A DNA stretch of 64,000 bases from Apiosordaria backusii (GCA_030549205.1 JAUKTV010000002.1:434001-498000); one strand, 5' to 3'. Counted from the first letter of the stretch, positions 21,662 through 34,284 are shown. Notes: generated from the letters alone by a model not told the origin. A program made the numbers and translations.

Positions 21662-24368
21662 ATGACAGCGCTTCAAAGCCGTGAGCTGGACGACAGCTGC
21701 CCCGATTCCGCTCCCGATCAGCTTCAAGAGCTTAGACACGACGGCTCGGTCCTCGCGCTCGCCGTATCCGACAAATACATTTTCGCCGGCACCAGCAAGG
21801 GCGAGATTGCGGTGTGGTCTCTGGGCACATTCCAGCCAGTGCAGACAATACAGGCCCACAAGCGCAGTGTCCTCTGCCTGCTGCTCGTCGACGACTTCAA
21901 ATACCTGTTCTCGACAGCTTGCGAACCCATCATCAATGTATGGTGCCCCAAAACCTTTACCCGCCTCTACGAGATCTACAGCACGTACGATGTGGGAGAT
22001 GTGTTCAGCGTCGCGTATTCGCCACAGCGAGAAATCGTGTATGTCGGGACACAAACGCAGGACATACAATGGATCAGCCTGAAGGACTCAGCGCGGAAAT
22101 CGTCCCACGAGTCGGCACACCACCCTGACCGACGACAACATAGATTCTTCGATTCGCGCGCGGTTGGCGGGACGTCGACACCCCGACGGACGGAGGAATT
22201 CTACGCGTTAATACCCAAGGCAGAGCAGGTGCTGGAGATTGACTCTGGCGCAATTCGACAGTATGCGCACTACGGCTGGGTCTTTTGCATGATGATTGCA
22301 AAGGGCCCAACGGTCTTAGTTGACTCCGATGAAGACGTGCTGATTTCCGGCGGAGGGGATGGCACCATTAAACTGTGGAAGCTGAGCGACACTGGGCCCG
22401 ACTATGGCGATGGCGATATCATTACTGGCGATGTTGAGGAATTGATGGTTCTTGGCGAGGATGACAGTGAATCCGTCATGTCACTTGCCATTGATGGGTC
22501 TTTCCTGTACGCTGGCAAGTTGGGTGGCATCATCGAGCTGTGGGACTTGGACACGAAGCAGAAGCTGAGGGTGATCAAGGCGCACGATGGAAATGTCAAT
22601 GTTCTGAAGATGAGTTTTGGACTGCTGTGGAGTGGGGGACAGGAGGTTCTGCCTCGGTAAGGCTCGCCACTATACACTAGGTAGCTATGCTGGAGTCTCC
22701 ACTAACATACACCATCAGAAGCACAGTACTGTTCACTATGGTAGAGATAACAACGGCGGGGCGCAGAACATCAGTCAAAAGTACCAGTGCTTGAGTCGGT
22801 GGAAGGCGCACGACGCCAAGATCCTATCTTCTGCGGCGGTTGTCTACCACAGCGATCAGTTGTTCCTCACCGGCGCCAATGACAACACGGTCCGTGTTTG
22901 GCGTGTTAACGGCATGCCATCTCAGACCGAGGATGGCACAGGTCCAGCTGAGGACATGATGATCCAATCGCTCCGGGAATTTGTCTCATACAAGACCGTC
23001 TCTTCGAGACCAGAGTTCACCGAGGATTGCCGGAAAGGTGCCACCTTCCTGGGGTCCCTGTTCAAGCGGTTGGGGGCCCAGGTGGAAATGCTGTGCGCAG
23101 GCTCGCTGCACAACCCCGTCGTTTATGCCAAGTTCAGCGGCAAGCTTGAACCATCGGAGAAGCGGAAGCGGATTCTGTTTTACGGTCACTACGATGTCGT
23201 CCCTGCGGATATGAAGGGGGACAATTGGCGGACTGATCCGTTCAAACTGTCTGGGCGGGACGGTTATCTCTACGGCCGTGGTGTCAGCGACAACAAGGGA
23301 CCCATCATTGCTGCGTTGTACGGCGTCTCGGATCTGCTGCAAGAGAAGGCTTTGGACTCGGATATTATTTTCCTCATTGAGGGCGAGGAAGAGTCTGGCT
23401 CACGAGGATTTGTGGAGGCCATCCATGACAACAAGGAGCTTATTGGACACATTGACTATGTGCTGTTGGCAAACAGTTACTGGTTGGATGATGAGGTTCC
23501 CTGCTTGACATACGGCCTCCGTGGAGTGCTTCATGCTACGGTCTGCATTGACTCCAAGCATCCTGATCTTCACTCTGGTGTTGATGGCAGCAACATGCTC
23601 TCTGAGCCGCTTACCGACCTCACCCTACTTGTCAGCAAGCTCAAAGACCGCAAGAACCATGTCAATATCCCAGGATTCTATGACGGCATTCTTCCCTTGA
23701 CCAAGGAGGAGGACCTTCGCTATGATGACATTGCCAACATCCTCATCCGACGGAATCCCGCAAACGGCCCAATCGAGGCGCTCAAGCGCAGCCTGATGGC
23801 CAGATGGCGCGAACCCAACCTGACAATCCACAGGTATAATGTATCGGGACCAGACGGGAGCTTGATCAGCAGCCATGCCACGGCCAATGTGAGCATCAGA
23901 CTTGTGCCTGGCCAGGAGGTGGACGAGGTGATCAAGAGCCTGAAGTCGTTCTTGAGGGAAGAGTACGAGCAATTCGAAAGCGATAACACTCTTACCATCA
24001 GGATTGACAACAAGGCCGAACCATGGCTTGGTGTCCCTGGCAATTACATCTTCCGGACGTTGGAAGAGGCCGTCATGAGGGCTTGGGGTCCAACCGCGGC
24101 GGATGACAGCAAGAACGGCGTCTCTGTAGCTCTACCACCCAATGGGACCAACGATGAGGCGGCAACAAAGACACGGAAACCCCTCTACATTCGGGAAGGC
24201 GGGTCCATTCCACCCATCCGGTTCTTGGAGAAGGAGTTTAACGCCCCCGCAGCCCATCTACCCTGTGGTCAGGCGAGTGATGCGGCGCATTTGGATAATG
24301 AAAGGTTGAGGGTGGTGAACTTGCAGAAGAGCAGAGAGATTTTCAGCACTGTGTTCCGCAAGTTGTAG
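21662..24368 (+). CDS. DUG2: Dug2-type WD40/M20 peptidase of glutathione degradation; one-base frame break
   Basis: Two exons, 21662-22656 and 22719-24368, with intron 22657-22718 (GTAAGG, branch CTAAC, CAG). Residues about 25-420 are WD40 repeats (VSDKYIFAGTSKGEIAVW, LISGGGDGTIKLWKL, LTGANDNTVRVWRV). The rest is an M20 metallopeptidase: GHYDVVP with a zinc His near residue 489, GRGVSDNKGP with the bridging Asp, EGEEESGS with the catalytic/zinc Glu, and DLHSG. In yeast, Dug2 joins the Dug3 amidotransferase to cleave glutathione in the cytosol; Dug1 then splits Cys-Gly. The coding length is 2645 nt, one short of 2646 (881 residues; yeast Dug2 is 878). The frame slips in a run of five G at 22634-22638: adding one base joins WSGG to TGGSAS and then to the second exon in phase. 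A sequencing error is the simplest reading. Confidence 0.88.
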
Positions 24369-24764
24369 GGAGCTTGAGGTGGCAGTGGATGGGCACATCG
24401 AGAATGGCGTCGAGTAGAGCGTTGCGGTTTTTATTTTGTTCTTGGGTCCAGGGTTAGAGCAGCGATCATAGCGAATTGATGATTATGTACCCTCAAAGGC
24501 TGTGCGGATTTCAACCAATAATACCAGGCAATAAAGTAAGGGTTGTGTCTGTGGCTACAGAACTCGTAAAAAGGGATGGAGAAGCTCGGGCCATCCTCCC
24601 TGGTAACCAACCACCCGCAACAACACCTCAGGCAACCATCGGCCAACACCGCTCCCAACTGTTGTTACCCCGCATCTCGCCCTTCCGCTTTCTCGTTGAG
24701 GTTTTATTCCTTCTTTATATTTCACTGCATGCCCTCGTTATTGGCCTCTCCATCCGAACTCGAC
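24369..24764. other. Intergenic, promoter of the Zn2Cys6 gene
   Basis: Nothing but a C/T-rich leader before the ATG at 24765. An in-frame ATG at 24576 would extend the next protein by 63 residues of leader-like sequence. Confidence 0.4.
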
Positions 24765-25473
24765 ATGGCACTTAATAGACGTGATGGAAACCGGGACCCC
24801 GATTCCCAGGCGCCTCTACAGCCGCAAGATGCGTCTTCTTGCACCCTGCCGCTCCGTAGTCCCCGGAACGGCGCTCAGGCAAGCAACCTAGGCGATCCTC
24901 CGTTGCTTGCCATGTCGACTGGCACAACAGAATGGCCTTCACCAGGAGTAGACCTATCGACAAACCCAACCGTCACTTCTATCGAGAGCACCTCTTTGCA
25001 GAACACTGTTCCGGAACCTGAACCTAGGCCGCCAGTGATCCCTTTCCAAACAGCAATCACAGTCCCTGCTCCCGTGGGTGTACATCGCCACAGACGACGA
25101 AGGCTCAAACCCGGTTGTGGATGGTGCAAGTGAGTTCGCCACAGCTACTAGTTACCTTAGTATCTTCTCTTGAAAGGGATGATGTACCTAACCTTGTACG
25201 TAAATTCACAGAGTCAAGAGGATGAGGTGCGACGATAGGGGTCCCACGTGCCGCAACTGCGAGAGAGCTGGGAAGACTTGTGTTAGGGCTGCTGAGAGGC
25301 TGCCTCGTCGGAGGAATGCTTCGTCATATGCGTTGGGGATGGGGTCTGAATCGATGCCGGGGGCTCGGGGGTCTCCTGCTGCTGCGTTGGGCCTCGTTGA
25401 ACCTTTTTCGGAAATGGGTGTGGATGGGGATGGTGACTTTGATCACACACTGGAAGGCACGGGGCCATTTTGA
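24765..25473 (+). CDS. Short Zn(II)2Cys6 DNA-binding protein
   Basis: Two exons, 24765-25129 and 25212-25473; the intron 25130-25211 (GTGAGT...CACAG) splits the zinc cluster. Joined, the cluster reads CGWCKVKRMRC then CRNCERAGKTC, spacing C-x2-C-x6-C-x6-C-x2-C-x6-C at about residues 118-145, a standard binuclear zinc cluster that binds CGG half-sites. Before it lies a Pro/Ser-rich region and a basic HRHRRRRLKPG that may be a nuclear signal. The protein ends at 208 residues, without the fungal transcription factor middle homology region, so it is either a short regulator or the gene has further exons I do not see; the reading at 25474 onward is rich in stops. Target unknown. Confidence 0.75.
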
Positions 25474-25695
25474 GGGGATTGGGCAGGGGAACATGTTCAG
25501 GGACGACAGGTCCGGATCAGGGGTCGCACAGGAGAAGGGATTGGAAGGTATTTCTGTAAACCTCTAGTATGACTTTTGCTAATGTGCTCGCAATGACGGC
25601 AGGCTTAGGGAGGATATGGTAGGACCGTGTTAGGAGGATTGCTTTCAAGACAGCGTTATGAGTATTGGCTTTGTAGCAACTTGCTTCGGTTTAAT

Positions 25696-27769
25696 CTACC
25701 TGATATACATCTTCATCATTTTCTGACGCCTTTTCTTCGGTGGTCCTTCCCTTCTGCTGTCTCTGGCATCGCGTCGTTGTACATGCTCCCAAGGGGTTTT
25801 GCTCTTGTGCCTTTTTGTCTCTGTCATGGTCAATGCCTTAGAACGCGGCGACAAGGGCCTCTTGTGGTTGGTAGATCCGTCATCCAAGCCAGCATCTTCG
25901 TTGTCGTCCGCCAGTGAGAGTCCAGACATTTCTCTATCGTGCTCTTCTTTAATTGAGCCTAATCCTATCGTCGTCGACATCTGACCAGGCGTTAGGAGAT
26001 TCTGCGGACTTGTTCTCGAGCAATGGGCTTAGAGGTCGTCCGCCGTAAACGGTTACAGAACTGTCCGGCCATTTCTTGGTACTCAGTCCCGGCTCTGTCG
26101 GAAATCGTGCAGTCCATAACCCTTCCTCGGATGTGTTGGAAGGCTCACGCCATGCAGATTGGTCACTTCTTATCTTCTTCGCGAGCTGTGCGTAGCGCTG
26201 CCACCTTTCCCGCTCTAGCCTCCGGCTTTCGGTCTCTAACTGGGACAGCCGGGCAGATTCTTCAGCTGAGGCCGAGCCACAAAGATGTATGCGACCACCG
26301 GTCTCGTGACGAAGATGGCTAAAAACACTCCGCTGCCGCTATGATGTAGGCTAGCGGCGATCCTCGGCAACCTCTGACGATATGGCCGTACAAGCGACCT
26401 GACGTTGGGTCAATCACAGCTGAACCGATGTCTCCCACTTCAATCGGCGTGCTGAGATTGAGGGTATAGAGCTTTTGTGTTTCCCGACATGGAGTCAAAG
26501 AGTTCCAATGATACAAAGCTCCTGTTGCCAATACACCATCTACTATCACACAACGAGCTGTGATAGCGATAACTTGGGCCATGCTCTTTCCAGCTTCAGC
26601 TACATTGCGAATATTTAGCTTGCTTGTCTCAGAATCCCGACGAGATGATAGAGTATTTGCCAAAGAGTGGGCTATATCTCGGTGTCATGAAGAGGAACCA
26701 ATGCAAAGTCGAGACGTTGATGGGGATGTTTGAGATCAGACAGCAACAGAGTCTTGCTCCGAATGGGATCTAATTGCCAGGTTCTCTTTGACATCTGAGC
26801 CGGTAAAGCATGAAAGGATCTTTCCGTTGCAGTCTCAACAGCGGAATCTACACTGTGGATGTCTGGAGATTCCGCCCAGGGTTGCGAATCGACTGCCGGT
26901 GTAAGGCTTGCGCGAGCAAGGGCAGAATCCACGTCTGTTTCAGTATCCATGGCGTCTTCATCAGTGTCTTCGCTGTCGCTCATGCCATCGAAATGACAAT
27001 TATCAAGATCCACAGACAGAACCTTGTGAAAAGATCTGGTGACGAGATTGAGCTCTTGACCATCATCATGGATGTGACTGACAGTGACTTGGAAGTGCGA
27101 GCCGTCTCCCATTCTGATGACTGCTCCTCCAGTGGTGCAACGAAAAGGTTGAGGGTCAGCTAGTACATGCTTGAAGTGAAATCGTCTTCCAACCAGCCAT
27201 GTAGCTCGCGCTGAGTTGTTTGTTGCCATCTCGTATTCCATTTTGCCTATGCTTTTGTCGCCCGACCAGGCATCCACTCCCCTCCACCCCACAATCCGCA
27301 TGTTGTCCGAAGGACACCGACCCCTCCTCATCCCCAGCAAGCATGCGGGCAGGCACAGGTTGCTCCAAAGGCAATGCGCTCGCCCCGATTCCGAATTCAG
27401 GGAACTTTTCAGGAACTGCACTGCTACGGATAGCGGCTTCCACAACGGCCCTGGCCTCGCGGTTTGAGCAACATATCATAATCATGGCCTCGAGGTTTCT
27501 TGTCGGGTGCCTATCATATAAAGGCGTACGAAAATGTCGACATAGCCGATGTCGATATTTCTCAAGACATCTTCAATGTTAGGAATGATTTCGGTGTCAA
27601 ATTGTTCAAGCGCCGGACCGCTCGCCCCCCACGCCTTTTTGAGGAAGCCCACTCGGGATGTTGTGATGATATCCCCGCATGACAGTTCAGGATTCCCACT
27701 TTTTGCGCTTGAATGTCGTGGTTTTTTGGAACGACATGGCTTACGGGCAATTGGTCGGGTTTGATACAT
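25696..27769 (-). pseudogene. Trypsin-like-fold fungal protein, broken across several frames
   Basis: Read right to left, conserved phrases of one fungal family occur in order but in shifting frames: VGFLKKAWGASGPALEQF and DIFVRLYMIGTRQETSRP (27769-27482), then MIMICCSNREARAVVEAAI and EFGIGASALPLEQPVP (27485-27156), then TTGGAVIRMGDGSHFQVTVS with DFALVPLHDTEI (to 26672), then IEVGDIGSAVIDPTSGRLYG (26663-26319), then a charged helix in yet another frame (to about 25990) and a Lys/Arg-rich tail (25980-25696). Each switch needs one base. Relatives I recall have GDSGS, the serine-protease active-site turn; here the first Ser is Ile (GDIGS), so the protein is inactive even if frames are restored. 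Whether the shifts are real or assembly errors is open. Confidence 0.6.
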
Positions 27770-28259
27770 TGGAGGTCTGAGACGCTGGATTCGCTATGAG
27801 CAATAGTGTGTGGGTTGTTTGACGCAGGACATGGAAGCACCACTTGAACATTTGAACCACCAAAACACATTTTTCCACACGGCGCTGGAGCCTTTGAGCG
27901 GATCCCGGTTGGGAGTGGTCACACAAATACTACCCAAAAGCCAATCTCAAATATGCAGTTCGAGTGGCTGAGGGCTTCGTCCCGAACCATGATGGACATA
28001 ATTGGCCAGGGAACACTGCCGGCCGACCTGCATGTAATCTTGCCCATGTTCGGCTAGGGAGGTCATCTACCTAATCTTCTTCAAGTCCTATACACTGTAG
28101 TAACTACAGTATACCAACGCTGATAAATATGTATACCTTATCATCGTCTGTAGCATATACTAGTTCTAGTCTGAAACTTTCTGTAGCTGTAACAGAGAAT
28201 CTCTGTTCTTGACAAGCTGCCTCGCCCGTCATACGGGTGGTCTCTTGGGAGTGGTGTCA
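27770..28259. other. Intergenic
   Basis: No gene supported. A minus-strand frame (to 27926) continues upstream of the broken trypsin-like gene but shows no conserved residues. Confidence 0.35.
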
Positions 28260-29131
28260 TCAACCCCATGGCCGGCTTTTGACATACGTCGCTGGCAGTT
28301 CGGCACAGAAAGTGAAATTGACAACAACGAGTGCGCAGCCGCATACGGTAACGATGGCAGGCTATATGTAGTTTAGATCACGGCACCCATGACGCCGGGG
28401 GGAAGGTCCTCGACTCACTGTTCTGGTGAACTCTGCTTGGGACGCATCAAACATGGGCGTTAGTATGTGGAGTGTATAGCCAGCCAGAAAGAAGACCCAT
28501 GAAAAGCTCATGAGCATGGTGGGACACTGCCAGAACCAGAGCATCCGGGCGCTGATGTCCCGGTCGAACATCTTGTCGCCCGGCGCGACCGGAGGCTGCA
28601 AGAACAGGCTGAGGCATCTCGCGAGGTCGCTATCGCTGAGAAGGTCACTCGGCTCCTTGGGAAGGCGCCGGAGGAGCCGTTGGTGTGCCGAGCCGATCAA
28701 AGCAAAAAAGGACATGAACAAACTCCAATCCCAAAGCATCTTAGCTATCCACACCGTCCTTTCGGTTGAGGGCCACGAGAAGACGCCAATGGCTGCTGCT
28801 CCCGAGATAGTTGCCTATGTGCATCCCAGTAGACTGCATTAGAGTTGCGTCTTTTCTCTTGCGGGTGGTGCGCACTCACCGCTCCTTGTACAAATCTCAA
28901 CTCTTCCGATTTGGTTTGACGGAATCGGGCCAACGATGCGATCACCCCATCTTTGTTCTCACGATAATTTTGATTGCGTTGGATGTCTTGGACTGGCTCT
29001 ACGGTATGATGTCGTAAGGCGCCGGAATAACTGAAAGCAAATATCCTGAAAACGATACTGGGAACTTTGTGGGGGTTCTTGGGTGTGTTTGACGCCGGCT
29101 TGTTAGATGGTGATGGGGCCGCCCTCTCCAT
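28260..29131 (-). CDS. Multi-pass membrane protein, unknown function
   Basis: Three exons, 29131-28880, 28814-28419 and 28361-28260 (252, 396 and 102 nt, 249 residues). Introns 28815-28879 and 28362-28418 both start GTGAGT and end TAG, the first with a CTAATGC branch site. Starting at the ATG 29131 the N-terminus is polar (MERAAPSPSNKPASNTPKN). Four hydrophobic segments follow: around ISGAAAIGVFSW, LWDWSLFMSFFALIGSA, MLMSFSWVFFLAGYTLHIL and, in the last exon, IVTVCGCALVVVNFTFC. The fact that splicing joins hydrophobic segments in phase supports the model. No family recognised; the pattern resembles small fungal integral membrane proteins of unknown role. Confidence 0.7.
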
Positions 29132-29853
29132 CTTGACACAGCATGTAAAAAGGGAAGAGGCCAAGGGTTGAAACGAATGTCATCCAATGTTGATGGAATC
29201 CTTATACAGCCGTTGAGATTTGGATGACCCCAACTCTCCAGAAGAGAAGCCAGGGCTCGAAAAAGTAAGACCGACTGGGGGACTGCTGATCCAGCCAGTT
29301 GCACTGCCGCAAGTCCACGTACTGCGGTTGCGACACCTCTACAGCGGTTATTATTTTTAGCGTGCAAAATACCGGACCCTATCGGATTGCAGGTCACTAC
29401 GGTCGGACTCCCTTCAGTCAATCAAAATCCGTAATGCTAATGGGGTCCTGACATGCCTGTCGAGTAGTATAAGGTAATTAACCAACACCCGCCACCGTGA
29501 CATCATCTGGCCCCACGTTTGTGTGAGGACTGAGGTTGCATCGAATATCTTAGGGAACGAAGGAAGCGTAGCTATGATGTGAGTAGATTAGGCTGCAGTC
29601 TGGGCAGTAGTAAAGGGCAACTGTTCGGTTTTGAAAGATGGTAACGAGTAGCGAAAATCGCATTACGAATACGTACCTAATAGGTACGTACTTAAGCTTG
29701 ACCTGTACGCACATGCTTATTCAGTCTTATTTGTGTTAGAGGCATTGTTAAAGCCGGCGACACCCGCAGTTGATTAATTTGAGAATCTCCAAATCATTCC
29801 TTCAATATTTACCCAGCTATATACCACCGAGGCAGCGATATCAGGCTCGCAGC
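29132..29853. other. Intergenic between divergent genes
   Basis: Promoter region for both neighbours. Contains an ACGTACC/GGTACGT palindromic cluster at 29670-29690; otherwise nothing I can name. Confidence 0.4.
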
Positions 29854-30659
29854 ATGGCAGTGGCACAACGAGATGTCTTTCTCTACCGGCGACCCATCAG
29901 TAATCTAGCTAACATCCCCGTGCTAAACAAATGGTCGAAAAGCGAGTTTAACCACTGGACGGTTTGCGTGGGCGACATATGTTACGAGGTTGTTCGAACG
30001 CCCGGCGATCCCAAATTAAGCCACAACCTGCGCATTCTGACCAAGTCGGAATGGATCGAGGACATGCAGGAGAAAAAGCTCGACTACAAACACACAGATC
30101 TGGGGGTGTGCAAGACGACCTGGCCGGACAACATGATCGCCGAATGTGGTCAGTACCTAGCCCCTTGCCATGGTCTACTAGCTACATGTACATCATGTTT
30201 TCATCGTTGCTCACCAGTCCCCTCCCCTCTTTAGCGGACAACATATGGGATGTGCTTTTCGAAAAGACATTCCAGAACTTCCTATGGAACTGCCAAGAGT
30301 TTGCCCTCTGGCTTCTGCGGTGCATTGTGGACAGCTTGAGCGAAAAGGAGATCTCGGAGCGGTGGGAGAGTTACAACCCGGATGTTCTGATACCAGCGCT
30401 TCTGATGGGGCTCGGGCCCGGTGTGGCCGCCGGTGCGACGGCAGGGGCGGCGGGTGCGGCGGCGGGTGCTGTGACTGTGGATCTAGCCGTCAGTTGGGGC
30501 GTCATCACGTTGGCAGTGGGGGCGGCCGCCGTAACGTCATATGAAGTCAAGAAATACAAGAGGCACAAAAAGGGGAAGGAGCTGGTCGACAAGTGGCACA
30601 CTCGAATGAATACAAGGCCGAAGAGCTCATGGCGCCGCTTGTTAGATACATTATTTTGA
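29854..30659 (+). CDS. Papain-like fold (LRAT/NlpC-type) protein with Gly/Ala-rich membrane segment
   Basis: Two exons, 29854-30148 and 30235-30659, 239 residues; intron 30149-30234 starts GTCAGT (uncommon) and ends TTTAG. The first half has FNHWTVCVGDICYEVVR, with a His at about residue 32 placed like the catalytic His of LRAT/NlpC-P60 folds (HW...G..CYE). Exon 2 brings NFLWNCQEFALWLLRCIV, an N-C-Q-x-F motif with Cys at about 115 placed like the nucleophile of circularly permuted papain-like enzymes. Then comes a Gly/Ala-rich hydrophobic stretch (GVAAGATAGAAGAAAGA, about 160-210, likely two spans) and a basic tail (KKYKRHKKGK). Such folds act as acyltransferases, proteases or deamidases; activity here is inferred from motif layout only. 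It converges with the gene at 30920-33035, which also has Gly-rich spans. Confidence 0.7.
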
Positions 30660-30919
30660 CTTGAGTTATAGGTCATCATTATAGCTCCCCCCAACCACGA
30701 ATACAGCTTTTGCAATAGTAATCCCCTTTCATGTTGATAACGGTAAGACAACCCACTCTCTAGGTCGGCATAGTGATAAAGGTGTGAACAGGGTCCTCAA
30801 TGTGGCGCGTATCGTGATTTAGTGTCTTCGTTCCTGATAATGTGCGCAACAGAAGGCTACCGTAATTTGTCCCAGTTGGTCCAAAGTGAAACTTGAAGTA
30901 TCATTTTCTTGCTCAAAGG

Positions 30920-33035
30920 CTAACGATCTGTGGCGCAGAGCTGTAAAAGAACTAAGCCAACAAACAAAGCACCTAGGTACCCGTAGGTCCACAAAATTGA
31001 TGAAACAAGAATGACCCTCACGTTGCAGCTCCCTTCATGTACCGGTCCTGCGGGTGTTGACCAAAGACAGCAAGTTAAACCAAAAATATGTGCCCATATG
31101 TCTTTCTCATAATTGCCTCCAGGGAATCGACAAGCCCAGGAAAGTACATTGTTGCCAAGCTCTTTAATTCTCTCCCACACCCAGAGCACCGACTCGCGGA
31201 TTGTGTTCCATATGTTGGAAAAGATGCGTCGGATGAAGTTGAAAAGTCTCCCCCATGGAATGAAATAAACCGCTGCCCCTATCACAACAGCTCCTACAAC
31301 CGCTTGGCCACCTGCTGCACAGGCACCACCAGCCAACAATTGGTTTTCCGACATCCCAAGCACGAGTCCTGCGATTCCCTTGACTAATATTCCCCCTGAC
31401 GAGTACCAGGCCTGCGCGCAGCCAATCACCGATGCAGGGCCATCCCCTGAGAGAAGGCGAATGACGATGGTGATGATGGGCTTCAACAAGTTGAACCAAC
31501 TGAATTCTTGGCCGTCGGAGTCAGTGGTGGTGTAAGGTGTGCTGCTGCTGGCCTGCTTTGAAGTTGTGCCTGCGGTGGAAGACAAAATCGCTCCGGACAA
31601 TGCCTCCATAACCTTGTCCTCTTGTTCCTTTGTGGGGGAAAAGCTGTCAACGGGTGTGAAAGAAGGGGGAATGTGCTCAGCGTCAGCCGCTGGGATGAAA
31701 TAGCAACCTTCACGAGGAGTCATGGAGTACGCTCGAAGGTCTTGCGGTCTGTGGTCCCAGAGGTAAGGTAGGCAGGGTGCTTGCAAAAGGTAGACTGACT
31801 CCCGATCTCCAGGGTATCGATCCTTCCTTCAACACACGGACGGATCAGGAGCTCCCTGACAGCCTTGGATATCTTGTAAGTAACACTCTTTACCGTGGCG
31901 GATGTGAGAAGATTGAGAGCCATGTCTGTCGAACGCGAGCATGGAGCCTCCGTCTTTTTTGTCCGAACCGCCAGTTGGTTCAAGCCCTGCATACTTGACT
32001 CAGGGTGTCGGGTAACTTCATCAAGTTCGACTTGAAGCTTTCCGGGCGTCGTGAAAGTGAGGCTAGACATGGCTACAAAATCACGAAGTAAGAAGATCAG
32101 TGAACTCGATCTTATACACGCCACCGTGACTCGTGGGTAAATAGTTGCTCGTACCTGGGTTGTGTTTCTTCATCTCGCTATCTTTCATCTGCTTCATGGA
32201 TTCCAGCTGGTCGAGGTCAACGACGCCAATCGTGAAGACGACCCCGTTATGGAGGCGGCTGATTGCGTTCCATATCCGCTCGAGGTCAGGGGAAAGGTGC
32301 ATCTGAGACATGGAATGTCTCTTGATGTGCCGGTGATCGATGGTGGTAACTGGATGGGAGGACTGGGTGTCCACGTTATTGGAATTGCCATTGGACGTGT
32401 AGAGTGGCAGAACCTCCGGGTCAAAGTCAAACAATGACGCGGGTATATCCTTCGACTGGACGTGAGACTTATGGAGTACGGAATCAAGCAAAGGGTTGGA
32501 TGTATCGCCCGACTTGAGGTTGGACTTGTAGAGGGCTAAAACATCAGACTCAACTAGAAGGTGGGATTTGTCCTTCGGCTTGGCGCGGGGCTTGTTAGGG
32601 GGCAAGCCCGCGTAATCAAACAAGGAGGGCGAGATGTCCTTCGACTTGTCTCTGGCCGAAGACCTGGAAGCTTTTGGAAGCTCAGAGGGAGTTGACGACG
32701 GACAGGAGCTTGAGGTTTGGGGGGCCATGAAACCTGGTGGCGATGAAGAGTTGAAGACTGTTGAGGACTTGAAATGAGTGAACGACTGACAACATGAAGA
32801 TTTGCACGTCTGCGAAGCCGTGAGACATTCGTGCCCTGCTGACGAATCGGAATGCTTGGAATGTTTGGATGATCGAGAAGGCCTCGGAAGACTTGACAGA
32901 CTTGGAAACCTCGAAACTCTTGGAAGACTTGGAAGATTTGGGCGACTTGGACGATGTGGCAGATTTCGACGACTTGGATGTCTTGGGGGAAGATCTGGGG
33001 GCAGCCCTTGGACCAAACCAAAAGTTAGAAGACAT
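30920..33035 (-). CDS. Large Ser/Lys-repeat protein with C-terminal Gly-rich membrane region; frame shifts
   Basis: Likely two exons, 33035-32155 and 32072-30920, with intron 32073-32154 (GTACGA...TTTTGTAG). The N-terminus (MSSNFWFGPRAAPRS) leads into Ser-Lys repeats (KTSKSSKSATSSKSPKSSKS), then a Ser/Pro/Lys-rich domain with a twice-seen KSKDI(S/P)xSLFDxA-like phrase, then SPDLERIWNAISRL. The second exon has a globular part and, near the C-terminus, hydrophobic Gly-rich segments (GGILVKGIAGLVLG, AGGQAVVGAVVIGAAVYF) plus amphipathic helices (RRIFSNIWNTIRESVLWVW). Two frame changes are needed: near 32880, and at the four-A run near 31787-31791 (plus-strand). Together they cancel, total length staying a multiple of three. 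The protein may be pore-like or membrane-disturbing by its glycine pattern; that is inference only. Confidence 0.5.
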
Positions 33036-34284
33036 GATGATAAGCGGAAACAAGTCGCTTTGGGAGAAGGCTCCGGGACAATTTTGAAAAAGGTAGCAGA
33101 GAAGTCGGTATGTGTGAGTTTAAGGAAAGAGATCGAGATATTATCCCACAGGGAGCGTAGACTATTCTTATCAATCGAGCCCCATACAGTCCTCGGGCCC
33201 TTGGGTTGTTTGAGCGAGGATACCTTAATCAAGACCGAACTGTGACTTCTTCACCACGGGAAAATACATGAGCTCACTGCATAGTGTGTAATGATTGAAG
33301 TGTACCAATGTCTTGTCCGGCGTAGTACCCAAGAATCAGGCCAATAATCACTGATGTAGACTCTCAGGCAGGCCCACACCACTCTGCAGCTCTAATTGGA
33401 TCGATCCTTGGGGTAAGGGAGGGTATCAAGGTGGGTGGTGGGGCACCTGCGCACTTTAGTGATATCCGACTAATAAGACCGGTGACAGTCCTCGAGAAGG
33501 TCCAGATCAGGGCTGTATAATTCATTTTGGTGTATGTATTGGGTGAATGGAGACTGCAGCATAGACGCATATCGTTGTCATGTAGCTGCCATTTGACCAA
33601 TTGTAGAACATCGTGGCGGTCAGTGAACGGACAATAGACCAGTCAATCTCCCACCTGCAGGCATCAGGTCACGGTTGATAGGGAGGATGGGAACTGCCCG
33701 GTCTAGCTTAGTTGCGCTCAAGGCTAGCAGTGCTGTTTGCATTGTTTCAATGTTATCATTTCGACTCTCTCGAACCTGTTAAATACCACACATGAAAACA
33801 TCTTCTTGACGTCTGCATCGCACAACAAGCAAAGGGGCCAAACATACAGTTTCACGATTTTTATTAACGTCAAAATCAGTTTCATCACCAGCCCTCTGTC
33901 TACGCGATGCCGGCCCGCCGCCTGCCTGGCCAACGGTACCACAATGGGTCTTCTCCCAAATCCAGGACTGACCCTTGGGCGCGGATCAAGCCAATGTTCG
34001 AGCTGTACTACGTTGACTTGGGCATGAGCTTGGACTCGGCTACGATGGTACTTTATACTATTCACCATTTTAAAGCATCGTGAGTTCGGCTGGGCATGCT
34101 GATATCTATTTATATGCCGTAAACTCACGTACGGAAATTTTAGACCTGATCAATTCAAGAGAAAAATTAAGACTTGGCCCGACAGTCCGACTTCCAGAAG
34201 AATAATGTCGGTGCTCTACCCCAGAACGACAAGTGAATACGACCTAAAAAGGCGCTGGTCCGCGAGAGCCCAATCGAAATCGTG
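33036..34284. other. Intergenic
   Basis: No gene supported. A plus/minus pair of overlapping frames around 33724-34128 lacks conserved features. Confidence 0.35.
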
